The position numbers and the translations under genes are program-made. DNA of 64,000 nt from CAWBYL01 sp963793025 (GTDB lineage Bacteria > Actinomycetota > Acidimicrobiia > Acidimicrobiales > Acidimicrobilacustridaceae). The stretch is from assembly GCA_963793025.1 (NCBI GenBank), contig CAWBYL010000001.1:248001-312000 (forward strand), written 5' to 3'. This document shows, one piece after another, positions 1 through 9,318 of the stretch; positions within the stretch are counted from its first letter, which is position 1; every line of letters begins with the position of its first letter. Below the pieces are notes generated by a model. It was not told the origin of the DNA, did no database searches, and worked only from the letters and a program-made list of their open reading frames with translations.

Positions 1-1686
1 CAGGAGATCTCGTTGTCCTGGCAGTAGGGATTGTTGTTGCCCTGCTGGCTGCGGCCCATCTCGTCTCCGGCCACGATGAGCGGAGCTCCGAACGACACCA
101 GCAGGGTGGTCAGCAGCGTCCGGACCACGCGATCACGACGAGCGACCACCTCGGGATCATCGGTCGGGCCTTCGACGCCCCAGTTCGTGGACCGGTTGTC
201 GTTCGTGCCGTCGTTGTTGTCCTCGCCGTTGGGCTCGTTGTGCTTGTGTTCGTAGGAGACGAGGTCGCGCAGGGTGAAGCCGTCGTGGACGGTGATGAGG
301 TTGATCGAGGCCGAAGGCCGACGCCTCGAGCCGTCGAAGAGGTCAGCGGAGCCGGTGAGGCGGGTGGCGACGTCGCCCAGGACGCCGTCGCGACCTCGCC
401 AGAAGTCGCGCATCGTGTCGCGGTAACGGCCGTTCCACTCGCTCCAGCCGGCGGGGAACCGCCCGAGGTCGTAGCTGTCCATCTGGCCGACGTCCCACGG
501 TTCGGCGATCAACTTGGTGGTGGCCAGCACGGGGTCCTGGGAGACCATGTCGAGGAATGCTGACGCCCGGTCGAAGCTGCCCTCCTGGCGCGCCAGGGTG
601 GTGGCCAGGTCGAACCGGAATCCGTCCACGTGCATGTCGGCCACCCAGTACCGGAGGGAATCCATCACGAGTTGGAGGGCGATCGGATGGCCCATGTTGA
701 ACGAGTGGCCGCACCCGGTGGTGTCGACGTAGTGACTGAGGTCGCTCGGATCGAGCCGGTAGTACGCAGGGTTGTCGAGGCCACGGTGGCAGAGCGTCGG
801 GCCGAGGTGGTCGCCTTCGGCGGTGTGGTTGAACACCACATCGAGGATGACCTCCAGCCCCGCGGCGTGGAGCCGCTTCACCATCGACTTGAACTCGTCC
901 ACCTGACCACCCCGGCGCCCCGCGCGAGCCTCGGCGGAATACCCCTCGTGAGGAGCCAGGTAACCGATGGTGTTGTAGCCCCAGTAGTTCGTGAGACCGC
1001 GATCGACCAGGAACCCCTCCGGGACCGAGTGGTGGACAGGCAGCAGCTCCACTGCGGTGACCCCGAGCTTCACCAGGTGATCGACGACCGATTCATGGGC
1101 GAGACCCGAGTAGGTGCCGCGTTGGTCTGGCGGAACATCCGGATGGAGCTGGGTGAAGCCCTTGACATGAAGCTCGTAGAAGACGGAGTCGACATAGCGA
1201 TGGCCGGGGAGGGTGTCCTCACCCCAGTCGAAAGCGGGGTCGACGACGAGGCTGCGAGGGACATGGTCGGCGGAGTCGAGCGTGCTCGGGGCCGACGGAT
1301 CGGCCGCGTCGTGGCCGAGCACCTCGGGGCCGAACCTGACGGCCCCCGAGATGGCCTTCGCATGAGGGTCGAGCAGGAGCTTCGAACCCACGCATCGCAA
1401 CCCCCGGTCTGGATCCCACGGACCGTCGACCCGGAAGCCATAGGACTGCCCGACGCCGACATCGGGGACGAGGACGTGCCACACACCGGCGTCGTACTGG
1501 GTCATCGGAACACTGACGTTCGGTTCCCCCCTCGTCGAACAGGCACAGGGTGACACGGTCGGCGACGTCGGACGCCACTGCGAAGTTCGTTCCGCCGGGA
1601 GTCAGCGTGGCTCCCAGCGGATGGGGGCGTCCCGGCCGGATTCTTCGATCTCGTCGGTCGTCCATGCGAACGGGTGACGTGGTCAC
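1..1686 (-). CDS. glgX: Glycogen debranching enzyme GlgX (partial, one frame break)
   Basis: GH13 isoamylase-type debranching enzyme that hydrolyses alpha-1,6 branches of glycogen or limit dextrin in the cytoplasm. Visible family motifs are PLGAT near the N-terminus, NYWGYNTIGYLAPHEGYS, the nucleophile region DGFRFDLA, the acid/base region IAEPWD, VHDGFTLRDLVSY and GDEMGRSQQGNNN, at which the gene leaves the window. The start is GTG, overlapping the upstream SDR stop as GTGA, so the two are translationally coupled. The frame breaks after about residue 53: the C6 run at 1526-1531 (G6 in the gene) is one base too long. Removing one base joins LFDEG directly to EPNVSVPMTQYDAGVWHV. Identity is certain; whether the gene is intact is not. 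A sequencing error is as likely as a real mutation. Confidence 0.88.
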
Positions 1687-2451
1687 AAACCCGGGCTCGA
1701 GTGCATGATCCCGCCGTCCGCGAAGATCGTGGTGGCGGTCAGGTAGCTGGCTCCGTCACCCGCGACGAACGCCACCACCTCGGCGATCTCGGAGGGATCA
1801 GCGAGGCGACCGACCGGGAATGGCGGCATCCAGCGTCTTCATCTTGGCCGGATCGGCCTCCGTCGCCGCGTTGATCGGCGTGTCGACCGCGCCGGGGCCG
1901 ATGCCGACCACGAGCACACCGTGGGGACCGAGCTCCACCCCGGCGGTGCGGGTGAGCATCCGCATCCCACCCTTGGAGAGGCAATAGGGGGTGTTGCCAG
2001 GCATCGGCCAGTCCTCGTGGACCGAGGTGATGTTGATGATCCGGCCACCGTCGCCCTGGGCGATCATCTGCTTGGCGGCGATCTGGGTGCCGAAGAACGC
2101 GCTCTTCAGGTTGATGTCCATCACCCGCTGGTACTGGTCCTCGCTGGTGTCGAGGACCGAAGTGCGGGTCTCGATGCCGGCGTTGTTGACCATCACGTCG
2201 ACGCGGCCGAAGGCCTCCACCGCCGCAGCGACGAGCCGCTCGAGATCGGCGACCTTGCTCACGTCTGCTTCCACGCCTATGGCCTTGTCGCCCAGCGCCG
2301 CAACCTGGCGCTCGAGGTCCTCGGTGGCGGCCGGGTTGGCGACGTAGTCGATGACCACGTTTGCCCCGTGCTCGGCCAGCGCCAGCACGACCGCCTTCCC
2401 GATACCGCTGTTACCGCCGGTCACGATGGCGACCTTGCCGGTGAGACTCAT
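1683..2451 (-). CDS. SDR family oxidoreductase (frame break near the 3' end)
   Basis: Classical short-chain dehydrogenase/reductase resembling glucose 1-dehydrogenase/3-oxoacyl-ACP reductase types, about 255 aa. It shows the TGGNSGIG nucleotide-binding motif, NNAG, and the catalytic YCLSKGG (Tyr and Lys). The frame as read stops early at 1798 after AAIPGRSPR. Deleting one base of the GGG at 1816-1818 restores the normal SDR C-terminus (VGRLADPSEIAEVVAF, then ATTIFADGGIMH) and ends on a TGA that overlaps the glgX GTG start. That overlap supports the corrected frame. The start ATG overlaps the MFS gene stop (ATGA). Being between a transporter and carbohydrate enzymes suggests a sugar or polyol substrate, but this is inference. 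Confidence 0.85.
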
Positions 2452-3656
2452 GTTCGTGCTCCTTGTGGATGGGTGGTTGGAGTGGGGGAAGGCGTGATGA
2501 GGAAGGACCAGATGCCGAGAACGACGGCCACTCCTGCCGCGATCGCGAACAGCGTGGGCAGGGTCACGCCGGCGTCCTGCAGCGGACCGGTCCCGAAGGC
2601 GGCGATCCCGTAGCCGAGTTGGTAGAACGCGATCACCGCCCCCGCCGCGGCGGCGGACATCGTGACCAGCTGTTCCTGTCCGAAGCTGATCGTGAGGGGC
2701 AGCAAGGCCGAGCAGCCGAGTCCGGCCAGCCCGAAGGCGAAGATCCCGGCGGTATCCGATCCGTCGGGTAGCACCGCCACCAACACGAGCGCCACGGCCA
2801 ACAGGAACGGGAGGACGTGGTAGATCCGAGACGGGCCGATGCGGTCCTGGAGGGAGGCGAAGAGCACCCGGCCGACCGTCACCATCCCCCAGAAGGCGGT
2901 GAGCGCCAACGAGGCGGAGGTGGTCGACGCGCCCAGATCGCTGGTCATGTCGAGCTGGGCCCAGTTCCCGTTCATCGTCTCGCAGATCCCGTAGAGCACG
3001 GCGAAGCCGGCGAACAACCAGAGTCGAGACGGGATCCGACGACCACCTACCGCCTCAGAGGGCGTCGTCGACGGATCGGTGACGACGCGCAGGGCCAATG
3101 GGACGCTCGCGGCGATGAGCACGACCAGCAGCACCGCCGAGACCAAGGGCAGGCCCCACCAGATGCCGAGACCGACGAACACGGCGACGAACACGGGAGC
3201 AAGAGCCGTGCCCAGCCCCAGGAGGGCATTGAGGACCAGGACCGACCGATCGATCTGGGCAGGGTGGAAGGACGCAGTGAACGTGTTCAGGGCCGGCACC
3301 GTGAGCCCGAACCCGATGCCGACGAACGTCGTGGCCAACAACAGCATCGGGTAGGCGACCGTTCGCCCGGCGAGCGGAGCGCTGGCCAGGAGAAGCGAGA
3401 CCGCCACGAGGCTGGCGGCGAGGCCGGCCAGGTAGACGCGCCGTTCACCCATCCGGCGAGCGAGCCCCGAGCCGAGGAGGGAGCCGGCGATGGCGGTCAC
3501 GACCTGGGGCAGGAACAGCGCCCCGTACTGGGTGGAGCTGAGGTCGTACTCGTCGGTGGCGGTGAGAACCGTGCTGGCCGCGGGGAACGTGACCAGCACG
3601 ATGCCCTGGACGAGTCCCGCGGCGTAGACCACCCCGGACTCGCGTCGCGACGCCAT
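2448..3656 (-). CDS. MFS transporter
   Basis: Major facilitator superfamily permease of about 402 aa with roughly 12 hydrophobic segments spread evenly along the chain and a cytoplasmic loop near residue 195-210. The ARRMGERR loop after the second segment matches the MFS signature between TM2 and TM3. The start chosen is the ATG beginning MASRRESGVVY: it lies 8 nt after the GMC oxidoreductase stop, and everything further upstream in this frame overlaps that gene. The stop overlaps the downstream SDR start. The substrate cannot be read from sequence. The NGNWAQLDM stretch at the start of the second half resembles sugar/proton symporters of the FucP type, and the operon of glycosidases and sugar-type oxidoreductases makes a sugar or sugar-acid cargo plausible. 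Confidence 0.85.
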   Translation of the reverse strand: MASRRESGVVYAAGLVQGIVLVTFPAASTVLTATDEYDLSSTQYGALFLPQVVTAIAGSLLGSGLARRMGERRVYLAGLAASLVAVSLLLASAPLAGRTVAYPMLLLATTFVGIGFGLTVPALNTFTASFHPAQIDRSVLVLNALLGLGTALAPVFVAVFVGLGIWWGLPLVSAVLLVVLIAASVPLALRVVTDPSTTPSEAVGGRRIPSRLWLFAGFAVLYGICETMNGNWAQLDMTSDLGASTTSASLALTAFWGMVTVGRVLFASLQDRIGPSRIYHVLPFLLAVALVLVAVLPDGSDTAGIFAFGLAGLGCSALLPLTISFGQEQLVTMSAAAAGAVIAFYQLGYGIAAFGTGPLQDAGVTLPTLFAIAAGVAVVLGIWSFLITPSPTPTTHPQGART

Positions 3657-3664
3657 GCTCGTGG

Positions 3665-5218
3665 TCAGCTCAGACGGTCGAGCAGATGCTCGCCGACCCG
3701 GATGGCGTTGGCCATCGCCGTCAGTGCGGGGTTCACGGCCCCGATGCTCGGGAAGAAGCTGGTGTCGACGACGTAGAGGTTGTCCAGCTCGTGAGCCTTG
3801 CAGTTCACGTCGAGCACCGATGTCGCCGGATCGGTGCCGAACCGACACGTCCCCGCTTGATGGGCCACCCCTGCGGTGGGGATGTTCATGTGGGAGTAGA
3901 AGTTCTTGCGCAGCACATGGTGCTGGGCCATGCCGATGTGGTTGAGCAGCTTCTTGAGCTCGTGGTAGAGCCGGTCGGCTTCGGCGTCGTTGGTGAGCTC
4001 GTAGGCCAGCTTGACGTTTCCGTCGGGGGCCAGGGTGACCCGGTTGGTCGGCAGGGGCAGGTCCTCCGTCGTGAGCCAGAAGTCGACGGCATGGTGGGCG
4101 ACGTCGGACAGCGTCCAGTGAGGCGCCAGCTTGGTCAGGGCGGGCTCCTCGCCCTTCATGGCTTCGGCATTGGACTTGCCCACCATCTGGATGTTGCCGA
4201 TCGGGAAGTCGTAGTCGGCGGTGCCGAAGTAGAAGTCGTTGATGCCGAGCGTCTTCTGGTACAGCGTCGGGTTCGCCTCCTCCGACAGGGCGACCACAGC
4301 CTTGCTGTTGTGGTACATGTAATTCCGACCCACCTGGTCGGAGCCGTTGGCCAACCCGTTCGGGTGCGCTTCGTTCGCCGATGCCAACAAGAGCTTGGCC
4401 GTGTTCGTCGCACCGGCCGAGAGGGCGATGATGTCAGCGGTGTAGGTCTCCTCGGCTCCATGGCGGGACACGACGACGCTGTCCACGCGTCGCCCGGCGT
4501 CGTCGGTCACCAGTCGCACGACCTCCGCGTTCACCAGCAGGGTGACGTTCGGCTGATCCATGATCGGCCGGACCGCGATGACCTCGGCGTCGGACTTGGC
4601 GTGCACCAGGCACGGATAGCCGTCGCACCACGTGCAGCGGATGCACTCGCTGCGCGCCCGCTCGGCCTCGTCGAGGAGGATGCCGCAGGGGGCGTGGAAG
4701 GGGTGGTACCCGCCTCGTTCCAGGTCGTCCACCAGCTGTTGGATGCGGGGCTCGTGAGAGACCGCGGGCCAGGGGTAGGCCTTCGACCGGTGGCCCTCGG
4801 TCGGGTCCTCGCCGCTGTTGCCGTGAACCTGGTAGAGCCACTCCGCCTTCGTGTACCAGGGCTCGAGATCGTCGTAGGTGAGCGGCCACGCCGGTGAGAT
4901 CCCGTCGACGTGGGTGAGCTCGCCGAAATCGCCGGGGCGCAGGCGGTACAGCGCCGCGCCGTAGAGCTTGGTGGCGCCGCCCACGAAATAGTGGACCTGG
5001 GGCTGGAAGGGCTTGTCGTCGGCGTCGTACCAGGTGTCGGTCGACTGGTACTTCCCATCGACGAACACCGCTCCGGGCTCCCAGTTGTCGGTCTCGCGCG
5101 GGAGGAAGTCCCCTCGTTCGAGGAGCAGGATCTTCTTTCCCGACGATGCGAGGGTGTGGGCGAGGGTTCCACCTCCTGCGCCGCTGCCGATGATGATGAT
5201 GTCGTAGTGCTCGCTCAC
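3665..5218 (-). CDS. GMC family FAD-dependent oxidoreductase
   Basis: Glucose-methanol-choline oxidoreductase, 517 aa. The N-terminus carries the FAD-binding IIIIGSGAGGGTLAHTLA (dinucleotide fold) and LLLERGD. The C-terminus has HQAGTCRFGTDP with the active-site His region, then DNLYVVDTSFFPSIGAVNPALT, the family's closing FAD contact. About residue 195 holds a four-cysteine cluster, CIRCTWCDGYPC, of the kind seen in some bacterial sugar and gluconate dehydrogenases, where it may bind a metal or Fe-S centre. No signal peptide or Tat motif is visible, so it is probably cytoplasmic. The GTG start overlaps the GH63-like gene stop (GTGA). Likely substrate is a sugar alcohol group; the electron acceptor could be the NDH-2-like protein's quinone pool, which is inference. 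Confidence 0.9.
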   Translation of the reverse strand: MSEHYDIIIIGSGAGGGTLAHTLASSGKKILLLERGDFLPRETDNWEPGAVFVDGKYQSTDTWYDADDKPFQPQVHYFVGGATKLYGAALYRLRPGDFGELTHVDGISPAWPLTYDDLEPWYTKAEWLYQVHGNSGEDPTEGHRSKAYPWPAVSHEPRIQQLVDDLERGGYHPFHAPCGILLDEAERARSECIRCTWCDGYPCLVHAKSDAEVIAVRPIMDQPNVTLLVNAEVVRLVTDDAGRRVDSVVVSRHGAEETYTADIIALSAGATNTAKLLLASANEAHPNGLANGSDQVGRNYMYHNSKAVVALSEEANPTLYQKTLGINDFYFGTADYDFPIGNIQMVGKSNAEAMKGEEPALTKLAPHWTLSDVAHHAVDFWLTTEDLPLPTNRVTLAPDGNVKLAYELTNDAEADRLYHELKKLLNHIGMAQHHVLRKNFYSHMNIPTAGVAHQAGTCRFGTDPATSVLDVNCKAHELDNLYVVDTSFFPSIGAVNPALTAMANAIRVGEHLLDRLS

Positions 5219-7929
5219 GGCGTGGCCTCCGGGTTCGGGAGAGACGAGGGGTGGGGTTGAAGGACGTCATGGACCGATCCGACCTCGGAACCAGGCGCTC
5301 TCCGGATGAGGTCGGCCACGAGTCCGGTCCAGCCGGTCTGGTGGGACGCTCCCAGGCCGGCCCCGTTGTCGCCGTGGAAGTACTCGTTGAACTGCACGAG
5401 GCCCTGCCACCGAGGGTCGCACTGCATGACCTCGACCCCGCCGAAGCAGGGCCGGCGACCGTCGGCTCCGACCAGGAAGATCGAGATGAGGCGTCGACGA
5501 AGGTCTTCGGCGATGTCATCGAGGGTGCGCTGAGCACCTGAGCCGGTGGGGTAGTCGAAGGTGATCGAGTCACCCAGGAACGCGCCGTACTGCTTCATCG
5601 AACTGACCAGCAGGTAGTTGAGGGGGAACCAGATCGGACCCCGCCAGTTCGAGTTGCCACCGAACATGTTCGTGGTGGACTCGGCGGGCTCGTAGTCGAT
5701 GGTGGCCCGCAGGTCGCCCACCTCGAGCTCGTAGGGCTCATCGCGGTGCGCCTGGGAGAGGGCGCGCAAGCCGTGCGGGGACAGGAACTCGTCTTCGTCG
5801 AACACCCTGGTCAGGAGTCGGCCCACACGATCGAGGTCGACCACGCCCATCAACAGCTGGCGGGCGCCCGGCTCGCCGCGCAGCAGGCCCTTCTCCGCCG
5901 CTGACTCCATGTCCAGGCCGGTCCGCTCGAGGAGGTCGGCCAGACCCTTTCCGAGCGCCTCAGCTCGTACGATCAGCGACTCGCCGAGGACCGCACTCGC
6001 GAGCACCGGCAGCACGCCCACCAGCGAACGGACCTTGACGGGCACGTCGGTCCCGTCGGTCAGCGCGAGCCGGTCGTAGAAGAAGCCGTCCTGGTCATCC
6101 CACAGCCCCTGCCCCTCGAGGGCGCGGCGGATGAGGACGAAGTGTTCCAGGAACTTGAGGGTCAGGTCCTGCGTCGGCTGGCCGGAACCGCGCAGCACCG
6201 ACGAGATCGTGGCCATGTTGAGCGCGTACAGCGCCATCCATGCGGTGGCATCGGCCTGTTCGAGTATGCCCTGCACGGGAAGGTGGTCACGGTCGATGGG
6301 CCCGATGTTGTCCAAGCCCAGGAACCCACCTTCGAACAGGTTCGATCCATCGGCGTCCTCCCGGTTGACCCACCAGGTGAAGTTGACCAGGAGCTTGTCG
6401 AACACCCGCCGCAGGAAGTCGACATCGGTCCCGCCGTCGATGGCGAAGACCTCGAGGGCCCCCCAGGCCTGCACGGGCGGGTTCACGTCGTCGAACGACC
6501 ACTCGTAGGCCGGGAGGGCGCCGTTCGGGTGCTGGAACCACTCACGGCAGATGAGCAGCAGCTGGTACTTGGCGAAGGCCGGATCGATGTGGGCCAGGGC
6601 TACGCAGTGGAAGGCGAGGTCCCACGCCGCGAACCACGGGTACTCCCACGGGTCCGGCATCGACATGATGTCGAACGCATCGAAGTTCCTCCATCGGCTG
6701 TTGCGACCACTCAGCCGTTCGGCCGGAGGTGGGGGCATGGCAGGATCGCCATCGAGCCAACGCTCGACGTCGTAGTAGAAGAGCTGCTTCGACCACAGCA
6801 TCCCCGCGAACGCCTGGCGCATCACGAGCGCCTCGTCAGCCGTCGCTCCCTCCGGCGTGAGCTCGTCGTAGAAGTCGTCGGCCTCGAGGCGACGAGCGTC
6901 GACCACGTCGACGAACCCGTCACCCAGCGCATCGGTCGGCGCGCCGGCACGAGGCCGCAGCCGGAGGCGGATCTCCACCGTCTCACCGGGCTGGACCTCG
7001 GCTCGATACCAACAGGCCGCCTTCGTGCCCCACTGGTCGGGGCGCACCGTGCCGAGACCGGACACGACGTGGTCGTTGATGCCGTCCTTCGGGTAGTCGG
7101 GGCCATCGGCCTCGCCGTAGAGGCGGCTGGTGTTGGTCTCGTTGTCGCAGAACAACAACTCGGGCGGCATGCCGTCGGGGCCCTCCCCCGCCACGAGCTC
7201 GAGCGCGCCGTACAGCGGATGCTCGATCTCCACCACGGACCCCGCACCTGCCGTGAGCGCCGACGGGGCGTCGGATCCGTCCCAGGTCCACGTGTTTCGC
7301 AACCACACCGTGGGCAGGACGTGAAGGGTGTCGGGCTCTTCGGCCGCGTTGGTGACCGTGATCGTCATCAACACGTCCGTCGGGTCGGCCTTGGTGTATT
7401 CGACCTCGATGACCCAGTACCGGTTCTCGTCGAACGCTCCCGTGTCCAGCAGCTCGTACTCGGGGTCGTGCTTGCCTCGACGACCGTTCTCGACAACGAG
7501 GTCCTCGTAGGGGAAGGTGCCCTGCGGATAGTGGTATCGCCATCGGTTGAGGGCATGGCTCGGCACGGCGTCGAGGAACCACCAGTACTCCTTGGCATCC
7601 TCGCCGTGGTTGCCCTGGGCGCCCGTCAACCCGAAGATCCGCTCCTTCAGGATCGGATCGCGACCGTTCCAGAGGGACAGGCCGAGGCAGAGTCGCTGCT
7701 CGATGTCGCTGAACCCGGCGAGGCCGTCCTCACCCCACCGGTAGGCCCGCGACCGGGCGTGATCGTGGGGGAAGTGGTCCCATGCTTCACCGTCTGGGCT
7801 GTAGTCCTCGCGAACCGTCCCCCACTGGCGTTCGCTCAGGTACGGACCCCACAGATACCAGTCACTGGCCTGTTGGAGCCCTTCTTCGAGGCGGCCGAAG
7901 GAGGCGACTCGGTCTCGCTCGACGCTCAC
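5215..7929 (-). CDS. GH63-like (MGH1-type) glucosidase
   Basis: Large glycoside hydrolase of 904 aa with an N-terminal beta-rich half and a C-terminal (alpha/alpha)6-barrel half of the GH63 type. Motifs typical of this bacterial glucosidase family are WDLAFHCVALAHIDP, GNSNWRGPIWFPLNYL, and near the C-terminus FNEYFHGDNGAG followed by SHQTGWTGLVADL. Length fits the family. No signal peptide is seen, so it acts inside the cell, probably on alpha-glucosides released from glycogen, trehalose or glucosyl-glycerate-like solutes; the exact substrate is not visible. The GTG start overlaps the NDH-2 stop and its own stop overlaps the GMC start, placing it mid-operon. Confidence 0.87.
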   Translation of the reverse strand: MSVERDRVASFGRLEEGLQQASDWYLWGPYLSERQWGTVREDYSPDGEAWDHFPHDHARSRAYRWGEDGLAGFSDIEQRLCLGLSLWNGRDPILKERIFGLTGAQGNHGEDAKEYWWFLDAVPSHALNRWRYHYPQGTFPYEDLVVENGRRGKHDPEYELLDTGAFDENRYWVIEVEYTKADPTDVLMTITVTNAAEEPDTLHVLPTVWLRNTWTWDGSDAPSALTAGAGSVVEIEHPLYGALELVAGEGPDGMPPELLFCDNETNTSRLYGEADGPDYPKDGINDHVVSGLGTVRPDQWGTKAACWYRAEVQPGETVEIRLRLRPRAGAPTDALGDGFVDVVDARRLEADDFYDELTPEGATADEALVMRQAFAGMLWSKQLFYYDVERWLDGDPAMPPPPAERLSGRNSRWRNFDAFDIMSMPDPWEYPWFAAWDLAFHCVALAHIDPAFAKYQLLLICREWFQHPNGALPAYEWSFDDVNPPVQAWGALEVFAIDGGTDVDFLRRVFDKLLVNFTWWVNREDADGSNLFEGGFLGLDNIGPIDRDHLPVQGILEQADATAWMALYALNMATISSVLRGSGQPTQDLTLKFLEHFVLIRRALEGQGLWDDQDGFFYDRLALTDGTDVPVKVRSLVGVLPVLASAVLGESLIVRAEALGKGLADLLERTGLDMESAAEKGLLRGEPGARQLLMGVVDLDRVGRLLTRVFDEDEFLSPHGLRALSQAHRDEPYELEVGDLRATIDYEPAESTTNMFGGNSNWRGPIWFPLNYLLVSSMKQYGAFLGDSITFDYPTGSGAQRTLDDIAEDLRRRLISIFLVGADGRRPCFGGVEVMQCDPRWQGLVQFNEYFHGDNGAGLGASHQTGWTGLVADLIRRAPGSEVGSVHDVLQPHPSSLPNPEATP

Positions 7930-9245
7930 TCGTCGTCTCCCCAGTCGATCACGGGCGTCGCCGGGTCGATGACGGCGTCGTCACGGTTCGAACCCAGGAA
8001 GTCCCATGCCCAGGAGACGAAGGCGTCGACTCGCTGACGCACCCCGCTCATGAGCCAGGCGTGCACTCCGAGCCACGCCGAGAAGGCGATGGGCCCGTGC
8101 AGCTCGTGGTGGCGGGGCCCGACCTCGGCGACGGCGGATCCGGTGCCGATCATGGCCATGATGCCCTTGTCGTGGTATCGGAACGGGGCCCGTTCCTCGC
8201 CTTTGGAATCAGCGAGGATGTTGCGGGCGGCCCAGCGACCGGCCTGCAGAGCCACCGATCCGAGTTGCGGTAGATCCTGGCCGTCGCGGTCGACCTGGTT
8301 GGCCATGTCACCGAGGGCGTAGACGCGGGGGTGACCGTCAGCGGTGAGGTCCGGAAGCGCCGTCAGCCGTCCACCTCGACCGGTGGGCAGGCCCGTCGCC
8401 GCGGTGAGGTCGGGGGGCTTGATGCCTCCCGCCCAGACCACCGTGCGGGTGAGGATGTGGGACCCGTCGCTGAGGATCACGCGGTCGGCGGTGATCTCGC
8501 TGACGCCGATCTCCAGTTGCACCATCACCCCCAGGGCCTCGAGCCGGGCGGCGGCATAGGCGTGGGCCTTGTCCGAGAACGCGCCGAGGACCACGCTCCC
8601 TCGGTCGATGAGATGGATCTGCGTCCGCGACACATCCAGGTCCCGGTAGCGCTTGGGCATCACGTGGTTGACGAGGTCGGCCACCGCTCCCGCGGTCTCG
8701 ACGCCTGTCGGTCCGGCGCCGACCACGACCACGTTGAGTGCACCCTCCTCGATCCGTGACGGATTGCGCTCGGCCTCCTCGAACACCTGAAAGAGTCGGC
8801 TGCGCAGTCCGTTGGCATCAGCGACCGAGTAGAGGGGGAAGGCGTGCTCCTCTGCGCCCGGCACCCCGAAGAAGTTGGGACCCGAACCGGCGGCGAGTAC
8901 CAGGTAGTCCCCGCTGAGCCGGCTTCCGTCGTCGAGGACGGCGGTGCACGTGTCGGGCTCGACCGCGGTCACGACGGCCTCGGTGACGGTCACGCTCGGG
9001 TGCGACGCGAAGATTCCCCGGAACGGACGAGCGACGTCGGCGACGGCCAGCTCGGCGGTCGCCACCTGGTAGAGCAACGGTTGGAACTGGTGAAAGTTGT
9101 GACGATCGATCAGGGTCACAGCGACGTCGTGCTTGGCCAGCTCGGTTGCGCAACCGATGCCCGCGAATCCGCCGCCGACGATCACGACGCTCGGCCCCGA
9201 ACGCTCGGTGGAGTCCACGTCGGTGGTGTAGCTCACGGCTGCCAT
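7926..9245 (-). CDS. NAD(P)/FAD-dependent oxidoreductase, NDH-2 type
   Basis: Type II NADH dehydrogenase-like flavoprotein, about 439 aa, expected to oxidise NADH and reduce quinone at the membrane's inner face without pumping protons. It has two Rossmann motifs, VVIVGGGFAGIGCATEL for FAD and VVVVGAGPTGVETAGAVADL for NAD(P)H, plus the C-terminal FAD motif RVYALGDMA and LGSVALQAGRWAA. The tail (AFSAWLGVHAWLMSGVRQRVDAFVSWAWDFL) is amphipathic and suits membrane attachment. The ATG giving MAAVSY is preferred; a GTG 39 nt further upstream is possible and neither has a strong Shine-Dalgarno. The stop overlaps the GH63-like start. It may re-oxidise NADH made by the SDR and other operon enzymes. Confidence 0.87.
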   Translation of the reverse strand: MAAVSYTTDVDSTERSGPSVVIVGGGFAGIGCATELAKHDVAVTLIDRHNFHQFQPLLYQVATAELAVADVARPFRGIFASHPSVTVTEAVVTAVEPDTCTAVLDDGSRLSGDYLVLAAGSGPNFFGVPGAEEHAFPLYSVADANGLRSRLFQVFEEAERNPSRIEEGALNVVVVGAGPTGVETAGAVADLVNHVMPKRYRDLDVSRTQIHLIDRGSVVLGAFSDKAHAYAAARLEALGVMVQLEIGVSEITADRVILSDGSHILTRTVVWAGGIKPPDLTAATGLPTGRGGRLTALPDLTADGHPRVYALGDMANQVDRDGQDLPQLGSVALQAGRWAARNILADSKGEERAPFRYHDKGIMAMIGTGSAVAEVGPRHHELHGPIAFSAWLGVHAWLMSGVRQRVDAFVSWAWDFLGSNRDDAVIDPATPVIDWGDDE

Positions 9246-9318
9246 CCGACCGCTGAACGCTTGGAGAACTGTCGATGGCGCCACATGAACGTTCGGGAAA
9301 CGGACGACTTCGACGCTT

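Noticed and set aside
6142..8037. 631-codon plus-strand frame opposite the GH63-like gene
   Set aside because: Antisense shadow; no start signal and no protein family features.
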